Assembly (NCBI GenBank): GCA_026986135.1
Contig: JALSPD010000007.1
Location: forward strand, 1 to 5,428
Origin: DHVE2 group archaeon
Lineage (GTDB): Archaea; Thermoplasmatota; Thermoplasmata; Thermoplasmatales; Aciduliprofundaceae
Direction of reading: 5' to 3'
DNA length: 5,428 bases
A program made the position numbers and the translations under genes. The notes below the pieces were generated by a model, which was not told the origin of the DNA, did not search any database, and worked only from the letters and a program-made list of their open reading frames with translations. This document shows positions 1 through 5,370 of this stretch, piece by piece (within the stretch, counting starts at the first letter, position 1; every line of letters begins with the position of its first letter).

Positions 1-235
1 CAGCATAATCGTCCACGAGAATCTCCTCTTCCTCAATTTCCCTGTACCGCCGCTTTCTTTTTTCAATACGCTCTCTTATAACCTCAGGAGGTATATACTT
101 TGCTTCCTTAGGTATATTATTGCCCTTAACCTCCTTACCGAATTTGGCACAATCGTCACATACATTGAGAATGACACCCTCAATCACAACCCTTTTGAGA
201 CGGGGGACATCTCTGCCACAGAGCTCACAAATCAT
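1..235 (-). CDS. aMBF1 (archaeal multiprotein bridging factor 1-like) Zn-ribbon protein, 5' part, cut by window edge
   Basis: Only the first 78 residues are in the window. They begin MICELCGRDVPR and contain a Zn-ribbon with Cys3-X2-Cys6 and Cys26-X2-Cys29, the latter in the sequence NVCDDCAKFG. This is the usual N-terminus of archaeal MBF1 homologues, where a C-terminal helix-turn-helix (Cro/XRE type) follows; that domain would lie left of base 1. A strongly basic stretch (KRKRR, about residues 61-65) and then an acidic stretch (EIEEEE) form the linker between the two parts. An upstream in-frame ATG at 262 would add nine residues. I prefer 235 because GGTG (245-242) sits 6 nt before it, and because the TATA-like element at 267-280 would put the transcript start near 250, downstream of the 262 ATG. 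In the family, aMBF1 is a cytoplasmic, probably ribosome- or transcription-associated protein. Its exact role here is not shown. Confidence 0.88.
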   Translation of the reverse strand, partial: MICELCGRDVPRLKRVVIEGVILNVCDDCAKFGKEVKGNNIPKEAKYIPPEVIRERIEKRKRRYREIEEEEILVDDYA

Positions 236-245
236 ACCATTCACC
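236..245 (-). promoter_or_regulatory. Ribosome binding site deciding the aMBF1 start
   Basis: On the minus strand GGTGA (245-241) precedes the ATG at 235. The GGTG core is followed by 6 nt, the same spacing seen at flaG, flaH and flaI in this window. It supports 235 over the in-frame ATG at 262 and the in-frame GTG at 244, which lies inside the site itself. Confidence 0.6.
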
Positions 246-266
246 AGGTGCAAGTAAGCCATCAAA

Positions 267-280
267 CTATTTATTTTTAA
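267..280 (-). promoter_or_regulatory. Archaeal TATA-like promoter element for the aMBF1 gene
   Basis: The minus strand reads TTAAAAATAAATAG here, preceded by GGG at 283-281. It is an A/T run of the archaeal TATA-box type. With the usual distance of about 25 nt from box centre to start site, transcription would begin near 248-250. That leaves a leader of about 13-15 nt that still includes the GGTG site. No start site has been measured, so this is inference from composition and spacing. Confidence 0.55.
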
Positions 281-284
281 CCCA

Positions 285-301
285 GATACTAGCCGATACT
301 A
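285..301. repeat. Direct repeat GATACTA, two copies 10 bp apart
   Basis: GATACTA occurs at 285-291 and again at 295-301, so the copies are offset by exactly 10 bp, about one helical turn. The pair lies just upstream of the aMBF1 TATA-like element. Sites on the same DNA face next to a promoter could bind a regulator, but two 7-mers in AT-rich DNA may also be chance. Confidence 0.45.
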
Positions 302-325
302 TAATAATTGTATCCGCTCACCATC

Positions 326-343
326 CATTTTAATCATTTTAAT
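326..343. repeat. Perfect tandem duplication of CATTTTAAT
   Basis: CATTTTAAT at 326-334 is repeated without a gap at 335-343. It lies midway between the two divergent promoters, about 25 bp upstream of the CBS-gene TATA-like element. It could be a regulator site, a reserve AT-rich promoter element, or simple slippage in AT-rich DNA. The repeat itself is certain; its function is unknown. Confidence 0.5.
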
Positions 344-361
344 AAACAAAACCTTCAGCAC

Positions 362-375
362 AAAGAATTAAATAT
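362..375 (+). promoter_or_regulatory. BRE/TATA-like promoter of the CBS-domain gene
   Basis: A purine-rich AAAGAA (362-367), as expected of a BRE, runs into TTAAATAT (368-375). The box centre lies about 25 nt upstream of the ATG at 397. In archaea that spacing places the transcript start at or next to the initiator codon. No Shine-Dalgarno sequence is visible between the box and the ATG (the stretch is TGCTTCGCGGTTATTCTATTC without its last bases matching GGTG), so a leaderless mRNA is the natural reading. Confidence 0.65.
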
Positions 376-396
376 TGCTTCGCGGTTATTCTATTC

Positions 397-909
397 ATGC
401 CTAAGGAAAAGCAGGAGGATATCCAGTACGTGCTTAAACATTTTTACAAGGTGCCCGTTGAGACCATAATGAAAAAGGATGTATGGAATCTTCCCATAGC
501 ATACGAAGATACTCCAATAGAGGAAATTTTCAGCATAATGACTGCCAGAAGGCATGTATGGATAATGGAGAAAAAGGGGAGCATGAAATTATCAGGAATC
601 ATAACTGAAAAAGATCTGCTTGAAGTTATGGCTCCCAAGAGGATTAAACCGTATGCAATCGGCAGCGTGGATATACGTTCACTTTTGCTTGGAAACGTCG
701 TGCTCGCACGGGACATTATGGTAAGGAAAATAGTGTACTGCAAACCAAACAGCACAATTGAAGAGGCCCTTGATAAAATGCGGGCCTTCAGAATAAGAAG
801 ACTGCCCATACTTGATGACAACGGAAACCTTCTGGGAGAGATAACGATCAAGACCATCATAATCCAGTTCAGAAAGGTGCTCAAGTGGTATAGAATAACA
901 GGAAAATAA
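397..909 (+). CDS. Tandem CBS-domain protein, 170 aa
   Basis: This is a stand-alone protein made of two CBS domains (a Bateman module) with no other domain and no membrane segment. The first CBS unit covers about residues 20-78 and is divergent: it has RRHVWIM where a hydrophobic-proline strand is usual, but keeps SGIITEKDLLEVM. The second covers about 104-158 and is canonical: RDIMVRKIVYC, then STIEEALDKM, RIRRLPILDDNG and LLGEITI. A basic tail (QFRKVLKWYRITGK) ends the protein. CBS pairs commonly bind adenine nucleotides or S-adenosylmethionine and act as energy or metabolite sensors. The ligand and partner here cannot be read from sequence. The start at 397 fits the TATA-like element about 25 nt upstream. 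It is divergent from aMBF1 and converges with flaJ, so it has its own promoter and is not part of the archaellum operon. Confidence 0.9.
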   Translation: MPKEKQEDIQYVLKHFYKVPVETIMKKDVWNLPIAYEDTPIEEIFSIMTARRHVWIMEKKGSMKLSGIITEKDLLEVMAPKRIKPYAIGSVDIRSLLLGNVVLARDIMVRKIVYCKPNSTIEEALDKMRAFRIRRLPILDDNGNLLGEITIKTIIIQFRKVLKWYRITGK

Positions 910-916
910 ATACCAA
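905..916 (-). terminator. Possible T-rich terminator of the archaellum operon
   Basis: Just downstream of the flaJ stop the minus strand reads TTGGTATTTATTTTCC, a broken T-rich run (TTTATTTT). Archaeal RNA polymerase can stop on T tracts without a hairpin, but this run is short and interrupted. No convincing stem-loop is seen. Confidence 0.25.
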
Positions 917-920
917 CAAC

Positions 921-2582
921 TCACACAAGAAGTATTTTTCCCACTATACTTTCGGTTGCATAGGCAACCACAATACCGATCCACGTAAGCATTGAAAAGT
1001 GCAGATATATGCTGTGCTTATGAGATCCACTTACCACCTTTATCATAAATGAGGAGATAAAGGCATGTATAACGAGAAGAGCAAGAAAAACCACACTGGC
1101 GGTGGCCAGGGGAAACTTGGCCGATAGAAGTGGAATTTTTATGTACTGTGTGAGGTTTACTGGATAGTACTTAACCATATCAGCCATCATTTTCATGAGA
1201 ACATATGTTGTGTAAAGGGCAAAGGACATACCCACCATAAGTCCATAGAGAATTCCCGTCAGATTGGTCGCTGACTGGTACCTTTTCTTTCTGAGCCCAA
1301 TCATGCGTATGTAAGCATCACTTATAATTCTGGCAACCTTTGATGGATTTCCACCCATCTCTATACCAGTAACGTACATATCTGTGAACTTTGATATTAA
1401 ATTACTACCTGTTTCAGCAGCAAAGAAATTCCATGCCCTTCTCTTATCTATCCTGGTAAGAAGCCTGCGATAGAGCCTATCTATGAACGCCGTTAGTTTC
1501 CCAAAATCATGCTTTCTAAGGCGTTCCATGGCCATAACGTCGCTGCCTTTCGCTTCCACATAGCTTCCAACCGCACGAATGAATGCATCGTAATTTTCAT
1601 CGCAGTTTATGAGATCGCTCTCTGCAGAATGAATTATGTATCCCGGATAAAAAAGAGGAAGAAGGGATATTGAAACCCCAATATAAAGAGAGAGACCCGC
1701 AGAAAGAGTTATAAGAAACAACAGGGCTACGAGAATATAAATAAATGGTAGCACCTTGAAGAGCTTTATCTCTGCAGGCGCCCGTATATCCTTTCTACCA
1801 TGCCAGACCTCATCCTCTGGAAGTCGCACTTTGATTGCATAGAGCATAATAGATTCCACAGCAACGAATGCGAGAAGAGTCAGGTAAAGAAGGATTGTTG
1901 CATCTATCTGGGCAAACATTGGTAGAATGGCAACGAAAACTGCAAAGAATAACATTGAGATAAGAATAGCCACAAATGCCTCCTTGTAAACGTCAAGCTG
2001 ATCCAGTGCCGCCTCATATTTTATTGCATAGGTTTCAAGGACAACCTTCCTCTCCTTATCAAGAAATTTTTCAAAATCCTCACCTGCTTCGGCACTGTGT
2101 GCAAGACGATCAAGAAAATCAGCTAACATTATACTGGGGCATCTTTTAGCCACGACCCTGGCTGCATCGGGAAGGCTTAGATTCCAGTATTCCACGAGAT
2201 GGTATATTTTTTCAATTTCCTCGCTAAGGGCCCCATATTCCTTTACCTCTGAGAGCAACCTGAAAATCTCCTTCCTTGGAAGCTGTGTGGATGCAAGAAC
2301 GGCCATGCGTGTGATGAAAAGATGCATATATCTCTCAATTTCAACCTTTCTCCGTTCTCCTTTCACCAGAGGAAAGAGAACAGTAAAAAGTATCCCGAAG
2401 GCAGGTATTGAATATATTACAAGATTCAGTGGAAAAACAAGACCTGGAAATGAAAGAAAGATGTACAGGGATATCAATACAGTTCCAGCAATTACTGGTG
2501 CTGCGTACATCAACAAATACTTTCGCCACGGGATATCAAAGGAGTGATACAGCCGAAGTATCCTTTCCCTTACCGTGGGCAT
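921..2582 (-). CDS. flaJ: Archaellum assembly/motor platform protein FlaJ (ArlJ)
   Basis: This 553-residue polytopic membrane protein is the last gene of the cluster. FlaJ is the archaellum counterpart of PilC/GspF and forms the membrane platform on which the FlaI ATPase acts. I count about nine hydrophobic segments, near residues 24-46, 51-73, 201-223, 227-250, 277-297, 298-317, 441-461, 493-515 and 527-551. Between them lie two large charged cytoplasmic regions, about 74-200 and 318-440, matching the two T2SSF-type domains. The first includes LASTQLPRKEIFRLLSE and the second TGIEMGGNPSKVARIISDAY, both helical-bundle patterns of this family. The ATG at 2582 follows the flaI stop after 6 nt. 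Its Shine-Dalgarno site (GGTG, 2595-2592) is 9 nt away, weaker than at the other junctions. Length and topology are normal for the family, with no frameshift. It converges with the CBS-domain gene. Confidence 0.95.
   Translation of the reverse strand: MPTVRERILRLYHSFDIPWRKYLLMYAAPVIAGTVLISLYIFLSFPGLVFPLNLVIYSIPAFGILFTVLFPLVKGERRKVEIERYMHLFITRMAVLASTQLPRKEIFRLLSEVKEYGALSEEIEKIYHLVEYWNLSLPDAARVVAKRCPSIMLADFLDRLAHSAEAGEDFEKFLDKERKVVLETYAIKYEAALDQLDVYKEAFVAILISMLFFAVFVAILPMFAQIDATILLYLTLLAFVAVESIMLYAIKVRLPEDEVWHGRKDIRAPAEIKLFKVLPFIYILVALLFLITLSAGLSLYIGVSISLLPLFYPGYIIHSAESDLINCDENYDAFIRAVGSYVEAKGSDVMAMERLRKHDFGKLTAFIDRLYRRLLTRIDKRRAWNFFAAETGSNLISKFTDMYVTGIEMGGNPSKVARIISDAYIRMIGLRKKRYQSATNLTGILYGLMVGMSFALYTTYVLMKMMADMVKYYPVNLTQYIKIPLLSAKFPLATASVVFLALLVIHAFISSFMIKVVSGSHKHSIYLHFSMLTWIGIVVAYATESIVGKILLV
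933..940 (+). terminator. Possible T-tract terminator of the CBS-domain gene
   Basis: The first T run after the CBS stop codon is five T's at 935-939, about 26 nt past the stop and already inside the 3' end of flaJ on the other strand. If used, the two convergent transcripts would overlap at their 3' ends. The tract is short, so confidence is low. Confidence 0.25.
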
Positions 2583-2595
2583 GGGGCATCACACC
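2583..2595 (-). promoter_or_regulatory. flaI/flaJ junction with weak ribosome binding site
   Basis: The minus strand reads GGTGTGATGCCCC before the flaJ ATG. The flaI stop TGA (2591-2589) overlaps the GGTGTGAT element. The GGTG core is 9 nt from the ATG, unlike the 6 nt and full GAGGTG at flaG, flaH and flaI. Translation of flaJ may depend on ribosomes terminating on flaI. Confidence 0.5.
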
Positions 2596-4226
2596 GTAAA
2601 TGGGAGTTTTTCAGTACCATACTTCTGGAAATCAAAGATTATCTTGACCACATCACGATATCGGAATATGTTGTGAGCAATCATCTTTCGTATGATCTTT
2701 GCTCGGAGAAAGAGGTCATCATATATCTTTCGGGGATCGGAGTATCCAAGAAGAGGGGCTATCTTCTCTTCAAGGATGTATGAGTTATTTAGACCACGGA
2801 ATATGTGCTCGTCCCTTAACGGATCCCAGACAAACACTGACTTGGTCATCACACCACCAAGTTCTGAAGAGTAGCCAAGAATTTCCTCTACGGAAAGCAC
2901 TCTCCTAAGTGCACGTCCCTTTAAGTACACGGCCTGCTGGAAAACACCAATATTCAGGTTATCCATAAATGTAACAGGCACATTGATAGGGGGTGAACTT
3001 AAACGCTGAATCATTCTCTTTATAGACGCTGCATGGAATGTTGCCATAACAGGGTGACCTGTTTGCATAGCCTGAAACGCAACATTACCTTCAGCACCAC
3101 GAATCTCTCCAACTATTATGTAATTTGGTCTTGACCTAAGTGCCGCTTTTAAAAGATCAAACATCTCTACCCTTGATTCCTTTGGACCTGCTTCCCTTGT
3201 GAGAAGCCTCTGCCAGATCTCATGCGGCACATGCACCTCTGGCGTATCCTCCGCAGTGAATACCTTATGATTGTAACGTATGAAAGGAATTATTGCATTC
3301 AATGTGGTTGTCTTACCGCTTGCAGTTTCTCCTGAGATGAATATACTCTTTCCATACTCTATTGCCATCCACAGATAAGCTGCAATCTCTGCAGAGAATG
3401 TACCCCACTTTACCAGCTGGGTAACGCTGAGAGGCTCCGCTGCAAATTTTCTAATTGTGAAGGACGCTCCTTTGATACTAACATCATCGGCGTAAATAAT
3501 ATTTATTCTTGATCCATCGGGAAGGGCTCCATCCACTATGGGTCTTCCTGTACTTACGGGTCTTCCCATCCTCTCACTCATTCCCCTCAAATACGAATCC
3601 AGCTCATCGTAACTTATGAATTGTACGTTTGTCTCCACAGTTTCAAACACCTTGTGAACCAGATGCACGGGCTCAATTCCAATGGCATGTATATCTTCAA
3701 TGTATGGATCGCGAAGCAGAGGTTCAAGGGGACCACTTTCAATAATGTCCCTCTTAAGGTAATAGTCTATCTTATCGTACTCCTCCTTTGTAACAGGCAC
3801 TTTTATCTTTTTGAACATCGCCAGAAATCCCTTTGGCTCAACAAATTCTTCAAAATCCTCTGTGATGGTGACAGAATCTTTTAGCAATCTCTCAATCTGC
3901 TTTTCAAACTCCTCCTTGGTTTTATGCGGGGGCTCATATCCCGCCTTTATAAAAATAAGTTCTTTGATTTTTTCATACTTTATCCTCTCCTCATCTGTAA
4001 GCTCAGGCTGTATTACCCTGTATTTTCTCTCCGCCCGCCTGCCATAAACATGTATGAATATGGGATCCCCAACAGGATAAATCACATTAACCCATTCAAG
4101 TTCCTTCATATCTCTGGAGAGTTGCTCATAAAACTCTGGTTTTTCCTTCAGCTCCGCCTGAATCTTTTTCACATATCTCGCAAGGTGGGGATTTCTCTGC
4201 ATTGCAACTTCAAACTTGCTTGCCAT
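2589..4226 (-). CDS. flaI: Archaellum motor ATPase FlaI (ArlI), type II/IV secretion ATPase superfamily
   Basis: FlaI is a cytoplasmic hexameric ATPase that drives archaellum assembly and rotation with FlaJ and FlaH. The predicted protein has 545 residues, normal for the family. All signature motifs are intact: Walker A GETASGKT (299-306), Asp box FTAEDTPE (about 323-330), Walker B-type YIIVGEIRG (369-377) with Glu374, and His box TGHPVMATFHA (389-399) with His391 and His398. Residues 1 to about 240 form the N-terminal domain, including SGPLEPLLRDPYIEDIH (164-180), the conserved entry to the secretion-ATPase fold. I chose the ATG at 4226: it has GAGGTG 6 nt upstream, lies 10 nt after the flaH stop, and gives the N-terminus MASKFEVAMQ. 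The in-frame ATG at 4286 would overlap flaH by 50 nt and has no such site. FlaI belongs to a large superfamily with pilus ATPases, but its position between flaH and flaJ makes the archaellum assignment firm. Confidence 0.96.
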   Translation of the reverse strand: MASKFEVAMQRNPHLARYVKKIQAELKEKPEFYEQLSRDMKELEWVNVIYPVGDPIFIHVYGRRAERKYRVIQPELTDEERIKYEKIKELIFIKAGYEPPHKTKEEFEKQIERLLKDSVTITEDFEEFVEPKGFLAMFKKIKVPVTKEEYDKIDYYLKRDIIESGPLEPLLRDPYIEDIHAIGIEPVHLVHKVFETVETNVQFISYDELDSYLRGMSERMGRPVSTGRPIVDGALPDGSRINIIYADDVSIKGASFTIRKFAAEPLSVTQLVKWGTFSAEIAAYLWMAIEYGKSIFISGETASGKTTTLNAIIPFIRYNHKVFTAEDTPEVHVPHEIWQRLLTREAGPKESRVEMFDLLKAALRSRPNYIIVGEIRGAEGNVAFQAMQTGHPVMATFHAASIKRMIQRLSSPPINVPVTFMDNLNIGVFQQAVYLKGRALRRVLSVEEILGYSSELGGVMTKSVFVWDPLRDEHIFRGLNNSYILEEKIAPLLGYSDPRKIYDDLFLRAKIIRKMIAHNIFRYRDVVKIIFDFQKYGTEKLPFTV

Positions 4227-4238
4227 AATCACCACCTC
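4227..4238 (-). promoter_or_regulatory. flaH/flaI junction: ribosome binding site overlapping the flaH stop
   Basis: The minus strand reads TGAGGTGGTGATTATG. The flaH stop TGA (4239-4237) shares two bases with GAGGTG (4238-4233), and 6 nt separate GAGGTG from the flaI ATG at 4226. It decides the flaI start and implies coupled translation. Confidence 0.75.
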
Positions 4239-4926
4239 ACGAGACTGCGAGAATCTCAAGAATGATTCCCGTTCCAGATTCAACACGGTATGCTATGGTG
4301 TTTTCAACACGCGATGGTGCATTGGCGTATCTTCTAACGAAGGCAATCCTGTTAACAATATTACCTATGCGATTTATCTTGGTTTCAATGTATACATCTG
4401 CGGTTGCTCTGAATGCACCCAGTATATTGGGAGGCATCACATCCTTCTCAATGGTGAGGATTATCGTCCTGTCTAGGGCCATAATTTTCTTGAAGAAGGA
4501 GAGCAGCTGGATAGCCCTTGTTTCCGCATTCAAACTTGCCTTAACCAAGGATGATAGGGTATCAATGATTATAATGTCGCTCCTGAAAAGATCTGGAGAG
4601 GACATCAATCTCCCAAGAAAATCGCGCCTATCCCTGACCTTACCGATGAGAGGATAAACTGGAATAAAAAGAAGCCTGTTTCTGAGAAGAAAACTTGCGA
4701 TTGGATAATTAAGTGAGTACATCTGCTTTATAAAATCGCGAACAGTAAGCTCGGTGGAAATTATAGTTACAGTATGTCCATTGAGGAGGAATCCATAGGC
4801 AAATCTCTGTGTTAGAGCACTTTTACCGCTACCATCCTCCCCCTCTATTATGACTAGAGTACCCTCTGGAAATCCGCCACCAAGTTTTGAGTGAAGTTCG
4901 TCCCTCTCAATTTTCAGATGATACAT
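4237..4926 (-). CDS. flaH: Archaellum ATP-binding protein FlaH (ArlH), RecA/KaiC-like
   Basis: FlaH is a cytoplasmic RecA-fold protein that binds ATP and docks to FlaI at the base of the archaellum. The 229 residues match the usual length. The motifs are a Walker A GEDGSGKS (29-36, Lys35) and a Walker B with a hydrophobic strand ending in Asp122 (DIIIIDTLSSL, 117-127). Glu59 in STELTVRDF follows the strand after Walker A, where KaiC-type proteins carry catalytic glutamates; that alignment is my inference. The N-terminus LGGGFPEGTLVIIEGEDGSG is typical of KaiC-like ATPases. The start at 4926 lies 3 nt after the flaG stop and has GAGGTG 6 nt upstream. KaiC-domain proteins are a wide family, but the place between flaG and flaI is diagnostic. 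Confidence 0.95.
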   Translation of the reverse strand: MYHLKIERDELHSKLGGGFPEGTLVIIEGEDGSGKSALTQRFAYGFLLNGHTVTIISTELTVRDFIKQMYSLNYPIASFLLRNRLLFIPVYPLIGKVRDRRDFLGRLMSSPDLFRSDIIIIDTLSSLVKASLNAETRAIQLLSFFKKIMALDRTIILTIEKDVMPPNILGAFRATADVYIETKINRIGNIVNRIAFVRRYANAPSRVENTIAYRVESGTGIILEILAVS

Positions 4927-4938
4927 GGCTCACACCTC
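4927..4938 (-). promoter_or_regulatory. flaG/flaH junction: ribosome binding site within the last flaG codons
   Basis: The last two flaG sense codons, GAG GTG (Glu-Val, 4938-4933), themselves form the GAGGTG Shine-Dalgarno site. The stop TGA and three bases (6 nt in all) separate it from the flaH ATG at 4926. The C-terminal Glu-Val of FlaG may therefore be constrained by the needs of flaH initiation. Confidence 0.7.
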
Positions 4939-5358
4939 AAATTCAAACTCTCTGGAAAGTCCATCCTCAAGGATTACCTTTGCAACATGGTGTCCTGATG
5001 CCAGATTCACCTCCACTGCAACCGTTATCACCATACCTGGCATCCATGAGATGTTTCTATCACCAACTATGCTGCTCTCCTCAATCACCCCATCAACAAG
5101 CACTGTTATGTGTGAGGTGCTCAGAGCCACACGTCCAGTGTTTTTGAGGTACAGTAAAAGAGGGTTGTTGCTCATTCTCTGAGGATCGTTTATTATGGAA
5201 AAATCCTCAGATAGTTGTTTCCCAATCATGTTTCCACGGTCCTCTATTCCATCAGATATGTTGAGGATCACACTGGCAGCCACCCCTATGAATCCACCCG
5301 CAATGACCACCGAGGCTATAAAGAAGATTATGTGAGTTGCACTTGTGCTCAAACCCAT
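4930..5358 (-). CDS. flaG: Archaellum stator-type protein FlaG (ArlG)
   Basis: The predicted protein has 142 residues, with one N-terminal membrane segment (about residues 9-33, THIIFFIASVVIAGGFIGVA) and then a beta-rich extracellular domain (about 65-142). Short strands such as PLLLYLKNTGRVAL, HITVLVDGVI and HHVAKVILEDG are visible, ending EFEFEV. This is the FlaG/FlaF architecture: a membrane anchor plus an immunoglobulin-like beta-sandwich exposed outside the membrane, working with FlaF as a link to the S-layer. I chose the ATG at 5358 because GAGGTG lies 6 nt upstream and because it puts the membrane segment right at the N-terminus. A longer in-frame ORF begins at 5407-5409 but overlaps the upstream gene. 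The ATG at 5364 lies directly after the Shine-Dalgarno core. No class III signal-peptide cleavage motif (basic residue plus Gly) is seen before the hydrophobic stretch. Primary sequence is weakly conserved in this family, so context carries part of the call. Confidence 0.88.
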   Translation of the reverse strand: MGLSTSATHIIFFIASVVIAGGFIGVAASVILNISDGIEDRGNMIGKQLSEDFSIINDPQRMSNNPLLLYLKNTGRVALSTSHITVLVDGVIEESSIVGDRNISWMPGMVITVAVEVNLASGHHVAKVILEDGLSREFEFEV

Positions 5359-5370
5359 AACCATCACCTC
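5359..5370 (-). promoter_or_regulatory. flaF/flaG junction: ribosome binding site overlapping the upstream stop
   Basis: The minus strand reads TGAGGTGATGGTTATG, matching the flaH/flaI junction at 14 of 16 positions. The upstream stop TGA (5371-5369) shares two bases with GAGGTG (5370-5365), and 6 nt separate it from the flaG ATG at 5358. This decides the flaG start. Confidence 0.75.

Noticed and set aside
55..63. T-rich run on the plus strand, terminator-like
   Set aside because: It encodes the Lys/Arg-rich linker of aMBF1 on the minus strand (AAA and AGA codons), and no plus-strand transcript is known to end there.
236..262. ATG at 262 as the aMBF1 start
   Set aside because: It lies only about 13 bp from the TATA-like element centre, upstream of the expected transcript start, and the family N-terminus begins at the Zn-ribbon (MICELCG).
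444..884. 146-residue open frame on the minus strand opposite the CBS gene
   Set aside because: It is fully antisense to a well-supported gene, has no recognisable domain, and no promoter or ribosome site; it is a codon-composition shadow.
3924..4265. 113-residue open frame on the plus strand opposite flaI
   Set aside because: It lies antisense to the conserved flaI N-terminal domain, and its product has no family pattern.
4262..4657. 131-residue open frame on the plus strand opposite flaH
   Set aside because: It is antisense to flaH in a region under strong protein constraint, with hydrophobic stretches that arise from the complement of flaH codons.
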